Shown here: in pieces, positions 1-12,956 of the stretch
Position numbering within the stretch: position 1 is the first letter of the stretch
How the letters are laid out: each line of letters starts with the position of its first letter
Assembly: GCA_963281155.1 (NCBI GenBank)
Contig: CAUJLY010000006.1
Coordinates: 9,734,001-9,798,000, forward strand
Source: Rhabditophanes sp. KR3021
Taxonomy: Eukaryota > Nematoda > Chromadorea > Rhabditida > Alloionematidae
Direction: 5' to 3'
Length of the DNA stretch: 64,000 nucleotides
Made by a program: the position numbers and the translations under genes
The notes under the pieces: generated by a model
Told to the model about the DNA's origin: nothing
Databases searched by the model: none
The model's input: the letters and a program-made list of their open reading frames with translations, nothing else

Positions 1-1806
1 ACTGTGTAAAAACGTTTGCTAGTGATTAAAAAACACAGCAACAAGTCTAGACTTACGAAGAATATTAATAGATTTTGTTTATACATCAAGTCGATTGAAG
101 AATATGATCTGTTTTCGTAATTGATATCTACCATCAGACAATCAGCTTTGAATGGCTGATATACTAGTACGATTAGGCACTTTTTCAGTTTTAACAAGAC
201 GTTTATAATCGTGATATTGTCATATTATTAAGTATTTGATATCAATTAAACAGTCATTATACATAATTCAAAAAAATCCTTGACCGTGGCTTAAGATAGG
301 TGATGGTTATATTACGTAAGAGAAGGCAAAAGCTTGAATCATTGACGCAACAGATATCACATAACCACCAATAAATGAAGTCAAAACTAATTAGGATATG
401 GCTTTGGTATCACTTTATTGTTTCACACTTTTTAAATCAAATTACAAAATTAAAGTTTATCCCTGAATGTTGGTAAGAAACAGACATCTATTTTTATTGA
501 AATGGATATAACCGAGTTTGACTATTGTTGGCCATTGATATTAGTACATAATGGGATCTAAGATTTATATTCAGACACATTATGACAATGTTAAGTGTCA
601 AAGTATTAATAGTCTAAAAATAAACACCCTGACGATAGTTGTATGCGCAAAAAGGATATCAGTGATAGTGAATAATGGTGCCGATGGCATGTACCATATG
701 TAGTTTTTGTTTGTGGAATGGTAGTTGAGATAGGGATGCCTTAATAAATTGGCTATTACCATAAAAATGTAAGGAAAAGTTGAGAGTCCAGTTTAACTAG
801 ATGACCTTAGTTAAATATCCATTAGCTGTCAATAGATCCATCAAATTTGTGGCTGAAATAAAGCAAAGCCAGATGGTTTATATTTTAATTTTTGTATATT
901 TATCTTCTATTATTACCATCACCAAATATATCTAACACCATTCAAGCTGATAGGTCTTGAAGTTTAGTAGTAAGCAGCAGCCTGCAGGACATCTAATCAT
1001 TCTAATTTGCATATAGCTCAAGGATTTATTGTTTGGTGGTATAAGTGAATGGGCTTAAATTTATGAGGGTGTCATAAATATTAGTTGGTGTGATTTATTC
1101 TGTGGTTTATTGTTAGTGTCAAAATTAGCATAAGAACAAATTTGATTTTTTAAAATTAATTTATTATTATAAATCGGAAATATATATAGTTTGTATAGAA
1201 AGATAAATAGGATCAAAGTGAATTTAGGAAAATATAATAATAGTTTGCGCTCAAACATGACAAAAATAAAAGAAACAATATATTGAATAAAGTTTAACAA
1301 AATATTATAAATTGTTGTTAATATAAAAATGACTAATGGTACAAAGTTGAATAGAAAAGCTTCTTTTGTTTCACAATAAAAAGGATATTATTATTAAAAA
1401 TGAATATGTTTATATATGTAAATTGCCGAACAGTAAAAATATCTGAATTTGTCGATTAAAAATATTGTAAGTCACTCAGTGTTGTTGATTTTAAAGCCAT
1501 CAGTAGGATGTTATGTTTCAAAGGTATTAATTGTTTGACTTAATATTATTATTAAATTATATGCTGGTACCTACATAAAGGGAAGTCGTAAGAGTTGTCA
1601 ATAAATAAATGTGAGGAGTATATATTAATTTTAATCGTTTTTAAGTATATAATTGCTAAATGAAATCACATTTTTGTTTGTTCTTAAATCATAGGAAAGT
1701 AAACTCATGAATATGATAAGTAACTATTAAAATTTAATTCCGCTTACGACTTGGTTGTGTGTGGTGAGGAGAAGATGATATATTAATTAAGTTGAATATA
1801 GGAACT
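1..1806. other. No gene seen, 3' side of the elt-1-like gene
   Basis: AT-rich sequence. The only open frame of note (minus strand, 1061-1300) has low-complexity Phe/Ile/Lys-rich composition, no domain and no splice context, so it is taken as chance. The 3' UTR of the GATA factor gene should fall at the right-hand end. Confidence 0.6.
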
Positions 1807-4013
1807 TTAATAAGGTTGGTGATTTTTGTATGATTCCATCATCCATGCGTTTTGATTGAAGGGATTGTTGATATTGTAGACGGTACTGACACGACCAGAA
1901 GTATCCATCGAAATGGTATTTAAAGCCATATTATTATGTACTGAAAAAGGATCGCAATTGTCCTTTTTGTGAGAAGTCAAAATGCCTGATTCTGAAGAAG
2001 AATTACATTCCTTAAGACCCATCTTTGTAGTAATTTTTCTGTTGCGAGTTTGAATGCCATCTTTCTTCATTGAAATTGGACGTGAAATCTGAAAAGATTA
2101 AATTTGTTATTATTATTTAAACATGTCCTTGGATTAATAATTTTATGGAGTCATTTATAAAGAGTGTAAATCTTATTGCACTCCGGTAACGTCTTTTATT
2201 ATGCCATTCGATGGTATTACTACCAATTAGCACTGGCAAGGAGTAGTTATGCCATTAATTGGCCATAATATTGTGAACGTCTATAAGTTTAGTGGTAGAT
2301 TGCGTAATTTAGGGAAAGTATTACTTTCACCTATCCTTTTACACACTTGACATCAAATTGACTAACTTGACTGACAAGTATCGGCTTTTTACAAGAAACC
2401 AACGACGATATTCCCAAAATATTTCTTAATTAATTTTGAACCTACCATATGAAGCTTGAAATAAAGTCCACAAGCATTGCAAACAGGCTCGCCACTGACA
2501 TTTCTCCTCCAAAGTGTGGTTGTATGTGTGTTGCAGTTAACACAAACAATTCCGGTTCTCTTTTGAGTATTCTATAAATGATGAAGGAAATTAGAAAGGA
2601 AATTAATAAACATTCTTTTGGTAATGAAGAATTCTAATCAACTATTATATTTACTATCCCTACTCAAATACCTTCTTTCTTTTTGATTTAAGAGTTTAAT
2701 ATTTATGATGCAGTTAACAACAAGCTCATCATCATTCCTTAAACGAATTCCGATTATCAGTGACCCTCAAATTAAATTTATAATGTTATTCTAAGAACCG
2801 AACTTATCGTGCTACATTTAGGTGACTCTCTATAATAAAAAGTTTTACCTATTTATTTGATTGAATGCGCAACTGTTGATAATTAAAGAGGTCATTTATA
2901 TCTAGTTGCAATAAAAAAGGAAGGTAGGGGTGATCATGCTCGAAAAGGAAACTTCGGCATATTTTGTTTATATAATTTAGAGGTGATTGACGGGTTTGGG
3001 GGAAGTAAAGAAGGACCGGTGATCGGACTGATTAGGAAGGCTTTGGAGATGGGAGGTTTAAGTGGTTGGTGTTTGTAAAAAAGGCAAATTTAGAGCCAAT
3101 AAAAGGTGCTATCGAAGCTTTGATTAAAATGTACCTGTCTCTTTTTTGGCTTAACCAAAGGTCTGTTTTGACCGTTCATTTTATGGTAGAGACCACAAGC
3201 ATTGCACAAATAATGGCCAGTACCATCCCTTCTCCATAAAGGTGTATTGGTAACTCCGCAATTGACACATTCCCTATTTTCAGTCTTGATTTTGTTACGG
3301 CCAGAAGTTGAGGAAGAATTGGATCCTTTTGAGTTTGTGTCACACAAAGATCCATTTGTTGATGTACTGGCATTTGATGAGTTTGGGGAGGAATTGTTGG
3401 AAACATTCATTAGCCTTGTTTGAGCAGCTAAAGTACTTACGTCATGTAGTGAAGGGTAATATTCACCTCCCGAATAATTGTTCCCAACACCATTGTAATT
3501 TTGATAAGCTGAATGTGGGAAGAAAGCTCCATTTTGTGATTGATCAGTCAAGATGGCAGCAGCAAAGTTTTGTTGGTGTAAGTCATAGTCAGTAGGATTA
3601 AGACCGGCTGGAGGACTACTATTATTTGTTGGATTTGAGTAATTAAAAGTTGGGATAAATAGTCCTGATTGAAACTGAGATGATGAAGGAGTCAAGTTGA
3701 AATTTTCATAACAACCTTCGACTTTAGGTAACATGTGTGGATAGTATGAATTAGTGGTCATAATACTGTTGTTATAGAAATTATTTTTGATAGGACTAAA
3801 TGAGTTTGAGTCTTCGAGCAGAATGTTTCTATTAACACTACCATTATTGTTAGAAGCGGCAGATGTGGGGGCGGTGATAGGAGAATTGTTGTCAGAAATT
3901 AAAACTCTCTGTGAACCAGCACTCCCATCTTCTTCCTTTATAAGGGTCTGCATGAAAATGTTATTTTGAGGAAGTGGTTGGTTGGCGTAATTTGGAAATG
4001 GTTTGAAATCCAT
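1807..4013 (-). CDS. elt-1: ELT-1-like GATA transcription factor with two zinc fingers
   Basis: Sequence-specific transcription factor binding WGATAR sites in the nucleus; in C. elegans ELT-1 specifies epidermal fate. Three exons on the minus strand: 4013-3135, 2571-2446 and 2088-1807, with donors GTACAT and GTAGGT and acceptors TATAG and TTCAG, giving about 428 residues (C. elegans ELT-1 is of similar size). Residues 1-245 are Asn/Ser-rich. Finger 1 (about 249-273) has the pattern CxNC...LWRRDGTG...CNAC and ends in the basic stretch KPKKRQ. Finger 2 (about 303-327) has CVNC...TLWRRN...CNAC, followed by the basic tail [12 protein letters not shown], the DNA-contact arm typical of GATA C-terminal fingers. 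Both exon junctions between the fingers keep phase 0. A start further upstream cannot be excluded because the frame stays open 5' of the ATG, but no acceptor is seen there. Confidence 0.93.
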
Positions 4014-5564
4014 ATTTTTATAAAATAAAAAGGAATACTTGTTGTGTGAAAAGACAAAGTATACTATTGCTACCCAAAATAAAAGACGATCTCACAAACA
4101 AAGTACGATTCAACTTATTCGTATTTATAATTTGTTGTCAAGGAGATTAGGTGTGAAGCTATGAGAAACTTTTTGTAGTATGATTTTTTGTAGACGATAA
4201 AATCTAGTAAATACTGGCCTGTAAGAAAGTTGGTAAAGTTTAAAAAAAGAGCTGAGACGTATTAATAAAAATATAAGACAACGTTGAGGAAATAAAAAAG
4301 TTTTAAAAAACATCTCAAAAATGTTGAACAAAAAAGATGGTAAGTAAAAATGATTTGGAATACTATGAAAAACAAACCATACAATATATTATACATATCG
4401 AAAAGTTGTTAACTATTATCAAAGGGAAGTGTTACGTATATTATGAATGGAATGTACTGTATCCAAAACAAGTATCCAAATATGTTAAGAAGGTATGTGG
4501 ATGGGGAAAAAAATAGATTTTAGAAAAATTAAAAATAAATATAATTAATGGTCTCTTCTCTCGGCATCTTAAATCCAGTGATGTTAGATTGCTTCTACTG
4601 ATGGCACTTGTAGATATCTACACTGGGATTTATGTTCATTTTTTGAGGAGATATCATTTAATGAGTATACATGTTGACTACTATTAAAACTACTAATTTA
4701 ATTTATATAAAAACAGGCCTTTGGTAAAAAAGAAACTGATACAAAGGAGATGAATGTAATAATCCAATCCCTCCCTTCGCACATTTTTTAGTTGACGGGA
4801 TGGTCTTTTTTAGTATGTGTATTAGATTGTTTGTTGCGACGTAGAAGGCTTGGGCGGAGAGTGGTTGATAGGCATCAACCAATGGGCGAGGTATTTATAG
4901 AGCTTAGCAATGTTTTTCCTAATTATATAGTGATGTCGGTGGAGTAATATATGATGCATGGGAGTAGTATAATGAGTAACAATCTTTAAAAAGAATTAAG
5001 GACAAACATGAGCATTTAAAATTGCAGGAATATGCGATAAAGAGTGTTTAATAATATTGCCCACATTTTCCTGAGAAGGAGGACAAGTATTAAATGGGAG
5101 GATTCAAATGGTAACAGAGTTTGTAATAAATTCCAACGAACACATCAAAACCTAAAAGTATGCCAATAATATAAAATTAAAGGAAATAGAATGGATAGGA
5201 TGCACGTAATGACTGGAGGGTGTTGAATTGGATCAAGAAAGAAGTGTTAACAAAACTATCATCCAAGACACAACCACTGTCCTCAATAAGACAGATGGCG
5301 CGGCATGGATGCTTTAAAGATGATTCATACACTTTGACAATCAAAGTTGGTAGAAAAAACAATTGTAAGAAGTAGCTTGTCTAGATGACAGTTGATAAAA
5401 ATCGTCAAATAATTATGAGATGTGTTTTGTGATATGCATGTACTTTGCCTTGTTACCCACCATCTAGAAACTTTTACATTGAGGAAAACGCCCTAAAAAA
5501 TGATTATTTCTTCAGATTATCAAAGACAAAGTTATGGGTGAGGTTAAAATTAGTAAAGAAACAT

Positions 5565-5582
5565 GATTATCAAAGGATAATC
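5565..5582. promoter_or_regulatory. Inverted pair of GATA sites, 4-bp spacer
   Basis: GATTATC and GATAATC form a perfect 7-bp inverted repeat around the spacer AAAG. This places two WGATAR-type cores convergently, TTATC-4 bp-GATAA. A further TTATC lies about 50 bp to the left (about 5517). It sits 1.55 kb 5' of a two-finger GATA factor. Binding and autoregulation are inference. Confidence 0.4.
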
Positions 5583-8500
5583 TACTGATACATGATATCA
5601 ATATTATACACATATAAATGGTGAGCAGTCGTCCTCTAAACTTTCATTTCTTCTAATCAAAGCCTATATTATGTGCGTATGCATAATCTTGTTGTGTTGG
5701 CTGAGGTGGTGATCCTATATTATTAATAAGATATTTTGCTAACAATAGATAACAATGTCGCATCTTATTCCTATCTTTTAATTAATACTACCTAATATAA
5801 AGAAACCAATCACAAAGATAATCACCTAAAAATGATCTTTAAATGTAACAAAGGCTAAGAAATGAATTTGTTGAAGAGATATTGCTATTTTAGAAAAGCA
5901 ATATAAGTTTGGAAATAGTATTAGTAGTCTCTGGACACTTAGACAATAGATACATTATTACCAAAAATGTATGAATGCAAAGTCGTTATTTGGCACATAT
6001 TGTCCTGTGTGTCAATTAATTGATGTGATTTATTTAGCTATAAGTGAACCAATATTCGAGGCTCTCCTATTCAATTGTTTTTAGAATACGAAGATGGTTA
6101 CTAATATGAGTGTTTGTTAAAAATACAAAAAAGTTAATTTTGCCCTGTGCCGTATATTAATCACGTATCATAATGTAAGAAGTGTAAAAAGGATGATCCC
6201 TTCCACCAAAAGTATCATTAACATTTACAAACATATTAATTTTGTATGTAAAGCTTGCACTTATTATATTTAATTAAATCCAACATAATTGCTTAAAAAA
6301 TGAAGGTGTGTATAGCGCATTGCATACATTAACCAACATGACTAGGCAACAAATAATTACCATAAATTTGAGAGTTAAAAATCAACTGGATGGGTAAACT
6401 TTTTTTAATTTATACAATTTTGCATCATTTTGTTTGCAATGTGATAGTTTTATTTTTTTAATTTAGGCAAAAGTACAAACTGACTACTTTTTTATGATAT
6501 TGTCCGAGGTGTATGTTTTAAAAAGATGTAAAGCTAAGATATGAATATTATTCTTGTATAATATTGCATAAAATTAAGTCAACCAAATAAAGTTGAGGTG
6601 TAAATTAGTTGAGTTTGTCAAATATATATTACTACCTTGTAAATACAAATTTAAACACAAACGCTTCAACATCTCTCACGAACCAGCACCGTTATAGATT
6701 GATATCAGTAAAATCAAAATTTTGTAATATGAGGGTAAATTAAAAAGTTTCATGGTTAGTGTCTTTTGAATGTTATTTAAAAGTGTCGCAACATATGCAC
6801 AATAAAATGTTCTACACTAAATAGATGTTTAGAAGTTTTAGTGCGTTCGATTTTTAGATTAATGACATACAATATGTGTAACGAGAATTCTTATGTAAAA
6901 TGTCTTCAAGAAATGCACTGTTTTAAATAATTTTTAGAAGATATACTCAGTTAAGTAATATAGTAAGGAATTGTTACAGTATTATTTAAAAATATATTAA
7001 ATTTTGGGCAAACAGTGTTGATTAGTTTGGTGATGAAAGTTTAAAAAGATAGGAAAGTAGTTAAAACATCAATGAGATCCTGAAAGTGTCAATAGATATT
7101 TATTAAATGGTAGTTGCAATTAAGTCAAATTAAATACTACTTGACATTATGGCTAGATTAGCTTAGAAAAGGTGTCAAAGAAAATAGTACCGTTGCTCGG
7201 CAAATTGCTTTGAATAAAAGCGCGTGCCTGTAGATAACCTCATTAAGTGAACTTATTTCGGAATAGGTTTACTTTTACATGGCTTCAGGAACACCGTTCG
7301 GATTCTTGAAAGACTCACCATGCGGAAGCTTTTGACCTTGCAAGTTGCTATATACTTTCTAGATGCAGGCGAATTTGATCTAAATTAAGTAAGCTGACAA
7401 ATAGCCGAACGCTTTATAGATCAAAGAAGTCCGTTGTTAGGAAAAATGTGTCGTTTTGAAAAGACACGAGTCTGAGCATATCCGAATTTTGGTGATTTAA
7501 AACAATTAGGGATAAGTGTGGTGTGTATGTTTTTGAGTTAGAGATATATTTTTGTTACATTGCAAAAGATTATCAGTCAAATATTTAAAGACAATTGTCA
7601 TTTTATCAAATACAAATGAGATAAAGTAAATAATGGTAAATATATATGTTGTCCTGATATGGCAATGATGAATCCCCTTCTGTTAGTATTACCATCAGGA
7701 GACCCCCTGGTCTGAAGACAATAGACTGTCAAAGCAAGTTTTGCCTTGTTTTTGGTGTATAGGACATTTAAACAATTGGGGTATCATCAAACTGAAATGA
7801 ATTGAGATTAATTGTTTTACAATATTTAGCCACCAAAAATTGATACTCTTGCCCCAAAAATAGTCCAATCTACTTAACAACTTTTATTGTTCTTTTTAGT
7901 ATGTGGCATCATTATTATTTTACGGGTCTGAAATCAAAGAAATAACAAAGCTATTATCTTTGTTGAATGTGCGTATGTTTATTAATGGCTGCTGATTTGC
8001 TTTCCAGATAAAGTCATTTAAAATAGTATTAACATAATTGAATGATTGATTTCATTTAATTTATTTGACAAAAAGTTTACACAACACTTGTTCATTACAT
8101 GAGATAAACAACACATTTACTCATAAAAGCGTTCAAAAATATTTTGCTAATAAATGTTTCATAACCTGTAAATGGATAATGGATATTGGATGGTGGTGTG
8201 TGCGAAACATTAACACAAGATCTTGATAGCATAATTGGTGGTGAAAATAAATGATATACTGCACACACTTATACGATAATAACCTTTAATAAGGCAAATG
8301 TGTTATATAAAGTGTTTGTTTTAATGTTTCATAATTTTGATTCATGAGACAACTTAAAATGATGAATTACTGTTCATAAATTTATCATTTCAACTTCGCT
8401 TGGTTATGATCAAATCTTAACTTTAAAAAGTTTTATCTAGTGTCAAATCACAGGTTATAACTCTTTTGTAGCAATAAACATTGAAGCTTTGATGTTCAAA

Positions 8501-8739
8501 AAATTGACGAAAATTGTTTTTATACCAAAAGCTTCAAAACAATAATCATTTTTTGTATTATAAAAAGTTTAGTAAGGAAAAGCATTCAGAAAGATGGTGA
8601 GAGTGTGCCACTGGTAGATAAGAAAATCTATTTGAACTAATATTAAGCAATTTGATTGGAACTTTGATGCATCTTTTATAAGCGTATTTATTTTATATTT
8701 ATTGTATACTTTGTTACTTGGAGATAACGTAATCACATT

Positions 8740-8753
8740 GGATAACAGATAAA
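8740..8753 (+). promoter_or_regulatory. Tandem GATA sites
   Basis: The string GGATAACAGATAAAG holds two GATAA cores in the same orientation, 8 bp apart; another GATAA lies about 18 bp to the left (8723). It lies 4.7 kb upstream of elt-1. The role is inferred from motif content only. Confidence 0.3.
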
Positions 8754-8859
8754 GAGTGGAAGATACAGTAAGATTGGTCTGTATTTAGGGAGATGTGTAT
8801 TTTTTATCAAAAAACGCCGACTCTATTTACTCTTGAGATATTAAGTTAATTCGTGTCTA

Positions 8860-8873
8860 TTATCTTTTGATAA
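8860..8873. promoter_or_regulatory. Inverted pair of GATA sites, 4-bp spacer
   Basis: TTATC-TTTT-GATAA: two convergent GATA cores with exactly the same 4-bp spacing as the pair at 5565-5582. The repeated geometry in the 5' flank of a GATA factor gene suggests binding by a GATA dimer or by both fingers; this is inference. Confidence 0.35.
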
Positions 8874-11165
8874 AGCAGCACACATGCTTCCTTTAAGTAA
8901 AGGTTTCTTCCTGAACCGCTACACAGTCCGTCAACATATCAGCTGTCAAATATTTTCAATCCTATCAGAGGAACCTAAAAGATCCAAGTCCCAACTGATT
9001 TCATAGGAATGGCAAACAAATATTACTTTATAATGGCGTCTATTTAGTTAAAATAAATCTGCTTGATAAATATCCAATAGTACGCTAAATATAAGCTGAT
9101 ATGCACCCTTTAATAGAGTCGGCATTTGTCTTAAGTATGTGGCATGTTGCAACCGTTTTGTTCAATTGATAATAGACAGAAGTATGTTAGTGAGTGTCAG
9201 AAATAAAATCTGGCACATCAGACACTTCCTTAAAATCATGAAAAACAATTATAATAATCTGACATTATACATTTGCCAAAAAGTGTCAGTAATCAAGTGT
9301 GATGTCTAAAGATATTGTATGTAAATTTATACATAGACTCCATTCTTTTAACTAAAAATATTTATTTTAGCCAAAAGAAGATGTGACTATTGAGAATTAG
9401 CACTTTAAAATGTGTGACATTTTGTCTTTTGATATAGGTTTATATCATTCTTATCTTTTAATCATATCAAAAAATCAAATGATATATTATTTATACTATT
9501 TTGTGAAGTTGAATATTTTTTGGGAATGTAAAGAAATGAATTGTAGGGTTAACTTTTCCATTTAAAGAGGGACATTCCTGTAACATTTAGTATTGAATAA
9601 AGTGCCCTGATAAAATCAGAAGTCGGTAACGTTTTGTTTGTTTTATTACGTTGCAGGAACGTCAATTAAGTGGAAGCGACTCGAATTAAATGAAATAAGT
9701 AAAAAAGTTCGCTTAACTTATCACAAAGTTCGCAATATTGTTTTGATGTGTCATTCAAGGAAATATTATTGCTGCTATTTAATTAAAAGCCTCTAATTAT
9801 CTGCAAAGTATACAAATCAAACTGATCGGTCTTATTTTCTCAATCCCATGTAATTGCCTGATCAACTCTAAACACGACCTAATTGGTACCGCCATACGCT
9901 TTTGAGTAAAAAGAGTTTAGTTTTGGAAATGATAGTTGTTATTATTGTAATGGATTGCTTTCATTTTTCTCGTAATAATGAATGTGGGACGAAAAATATG
10001 TGTGAGTTTATGTAATGTTTGTTTGTTGTTATTAAATGATAATTAATTACTTCAAATGTGATAGTCATTAAAATCTGAACAATCTGTGTTTTTTTGCTCA
10101 TGGATACCATAATATATAACCATATAAGGTTACGGTAATTTGACAACATTAGTTTAAAAATATAAACATATTTGGAAGGTGTTGAATGTTTGTATTTGCC
10201 TACCGTGCATATAAAATTTGCAATTAATCACGTTTTCTTCTTCTTAAGGTAGGCGCTAAGTTTCTTGTAATTGGGAAATAATTTGTCTTTCTTTTTTGAT
10301 ATTAAAAGAAAGGCCATTGATGATGTAAAATATACGTATATGCTCGAAAACATATGTAATTCATTTACAAGTTAAAACGATTCAACAAGATCTTTATCGT
10401 CTTTAGTTATGTCAGGGAATTGTTTGGAGAGGCGGTAAAGTGACATGAGGCGCGTTTCTCCCATCAACACGACGACAGACAAATGATGGAGGTGATTTTT
10501 GTTAAAATAGTCTGAATCAATTTACCTTTTGAGGTTCTTCTAACATAATCAAATTTTATGTTGGCGTCACCGCCCTTTTGAAAAAAGAATATTACTAGAA
10601 ACAGGACATGACACTTGTCAATTTGTTATCTGATCGTTTTGATCACTCCAAACACGTCAATATTAAGTCCTGTACGACAACTTGTTATTTACGGGTCTTC
10701 AGATACATCATTTTAACTTACAACAATACCTTTTTTACCAAATATAGGGTTCATTAAATATAATAAAAAACAATGCATATTGCTCATGTTATAAATCAAC
10801 TCTCAACATTTACCATTTTCTCCACAAGCAAAATATTTAAACATTACTACCATCTTTTATGTGCGTGAAGCAATCCAATTTTTCCTCAGAGTCAACTAAT
10901 TTAAGTACGCCAATAAAGAGATCATCACCTTGCATTGTAAATCTAATTTTGCATAATTTACAACCTTTATTCCCAAACTTGCACTCGTTAAAAAAAGTTT
11001 GACATGTAAATAGTCAATTTATTCAAACAAAGTAAGAATATCAAAGAATGAATATATTAAGAGTGGCGTCAGGTGGTTACAATATGTAAACATTAAAAGA
11101 AAATACATGAATATTTAATTTAATTTCTTATAAAAAAGATATTGCGAAATTGATTAACAAAATTG

Positions 11166-12941
11166 TTAATTTTTAATGTCGGCTTTTTCTTTTAGGTCCT
11201 CTAGTTTTTGAAAAGCCTGTGCAGATGAGAGAACAACGTCAACGTAACTTTCTTCTGAAATACTCTTTATTTCTTCCTCATCGTCAACTTCGGAAATTCT
11301 GCCTTCTAATTCAGAGGATCTTTCTTCGTAAACACTGTCAAGATGGACTCGTTTAGGAAATCTGTTGCTGTAGTTTGTTCTTGAGTTATGATTATTATAC
11401 TCGACATTATCATGTACAAAGCTACGATCCATCAAATTATCATGCGATAAAGATGATTTAATTGTATGATCATTTGCAGGGAAAAGAGGTTTTACCATGA
11501 CTATCGTCAAGAGAATATTCATCTAACTCGGCAATGCTTGTACTCATTTTTCTGATATGCAGCATTGAATCTTTAAAATTATTTGCCGACGGCCCAACTT
11601 TGTAAAGAGAACTATCATGACTAAAGATTGAAGAAGCTGCTAATTTTTTCAATCCATCCGCAGAGTTTGCAATAGTAATACCTGCGACAGAACCTTTATA
11701 AGGGTTGACAGGTCGTCTGGTTTGAACAGATTTTTTGGAAAGAATAGGTTTTGCAATTGACATTTGTTTGTACAAGTCAACTTCATGGTTTCCAGGTCCA
11801 TAAAATCCTTGTACTATATCCATTCCCTTCTGAAAAGTGAACAGTTAATAAAAGTTGCTTTTATTGTGATAGTAAACAATTTAATTACCAATAAATTTCT
11901 GTCTAACAGGTAACTGCATTCAAAATCGTCATCATCTTCTCCAAATGGATTTAACAAGGCCTCGGCAACCTTCACCCAACCAACGACAAAAAAAAATTCA
12001 ATGATTGTCATTAAGGGAATATAATAATCAACCTAGAAAGAGTGGTAATAAATATTTTTTATTAACTTACCTCATCTGTATGAAGGCCTTGTCTTGCAAT
12101 AAGTGAAATAGAAAAATAAACTCTTACAACCAAATACACTATCTGAGGGTAACTTAAAGGCACTGGAACCCAATCATAACAACATAACAATTGTAGATCG
12201 GTACGAAAGTCACGAATCCTGTCTACGATATTTACAACGTAAGGATCACCCATGATTTTGGTATGCTTGAATCGCAGATCTTGCACTATACTTAGAGACC
12301 ATTGAATCGGCATCCAATATTTTGTATCCCAACTTTCTTTTCGATTGTAGATATCTAATTCTCGTTGTGTCATCAAACCTATGATTTATTATATTTAAAG
12401 GCACAACAAACGATAACTACCTGCATCAACTAAACATGACAATTCAGGGTACCTTTTTCTAACTTCAATAGAAATATCTCTAAAAACTAAAGCTTGCGAC
12501 AAAACACAGTAACGAACAACATTACGACGCATTTGCACACATTCAGGATCATTATCCGGTACATAAGTAGTTAATGTCAACGCTACATTGTCGATGAATC
12601 CAATTCTCTTAAACATCTCCATCCATCTATTAAACACAACCGAAACAAAGAAACCTAGTAAAAAAACTAATGGAATTCTCGTTAGACATATCGTTAAATG
12701 CGTTCTCCAATTTTTAAAGTGTCTGAAGATGATAAATAAAGAGGTAGAAATGTAATACTTACTCCAGTTGTTCATAATTTAAACAATTGCGGATTAATAA
12801 TGCTAATAGTGAGTATGAAAAGATCCAAACTACAAGTTCAAATAAAACTGACTTCCACATAGATCCCTTCCATTTAAATAAAATCTTGAGCATTCCAATT
12901 CGATCTGAAGAAGCCACATCGCAAGTATATGAAACAGTCAT
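11166..12941 (-). CDS. Bestrophin-family anion channel
   Basis: Bestrophins are calcium-gated, pentameric anion channels of plasma or internal membranes. Exons on the minus strand: 12941-12763, 12722-12421, 12378-12071, 12032-11889, 11829-11496 and 11254-11166, about 451 residues. The N-terminus starts [11 protein letters not shown], the usual bestrophin opening, then WKGS-WKS. The neck helix [11 protein letters not shown] keeps the equivalents of human BEST1 I76, F80 and F84. The Ca-clasp segment FGEDDDDFE (about residues 293-301) is complete, followed by LLDRN. An acceptor TTTCCTTTAG at about 12957 lies 15 nt before the ATG and may be a spliced-leader site. The C-terminal end is uncertain: the exon ending at 11496 needs the intron 11495-11255 to stay in frame, yet that intron is open in the frame of the last exon. 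Nematodes have many bestrophin paralogues; the exact one is not assigned. Confidence 0.9.
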
Positions 12942-12956
12942 AACTGCTCTATTAAT

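Larger units (their letters stand above)
4014..11165. other. About 7 kb without genes, upstream of elt-1
   Basis: No protein-like frame is convincing; the minus-strand frames at 4125-4331, 5177-5362, 7695-7880 and 9961-10149 lack domain or splice context. This stretch is the 5' flank of the GATA factor gene and probably carries its regulatory DNA. Several GATA-type motifs occur, including closely paired ones listed separately. A less AT-rich patch at about 7180-7460 was read on both strands and shows no coding pattern that I recognise. Confidence 0.55.

Noticed and set aside
3308..3595. 95-codon plus-strand frame inside elt-1
   Set aside because: Antisense shadow of the GATA factor exon; no domain.
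7180..7460. Less AT-rich island upstream of elt-1
   Set aside because: Checked on both strands for coding, tRNA-like and transposon-end patterns; none recognised.
9531..9550. String GGGAATGTAAAGAAATGAA resembling the miR-1 mature sequence
   Set aside because: Only the first 13 bases match, and no complementary arm is present within 80 nt on either side, so no hairpin.
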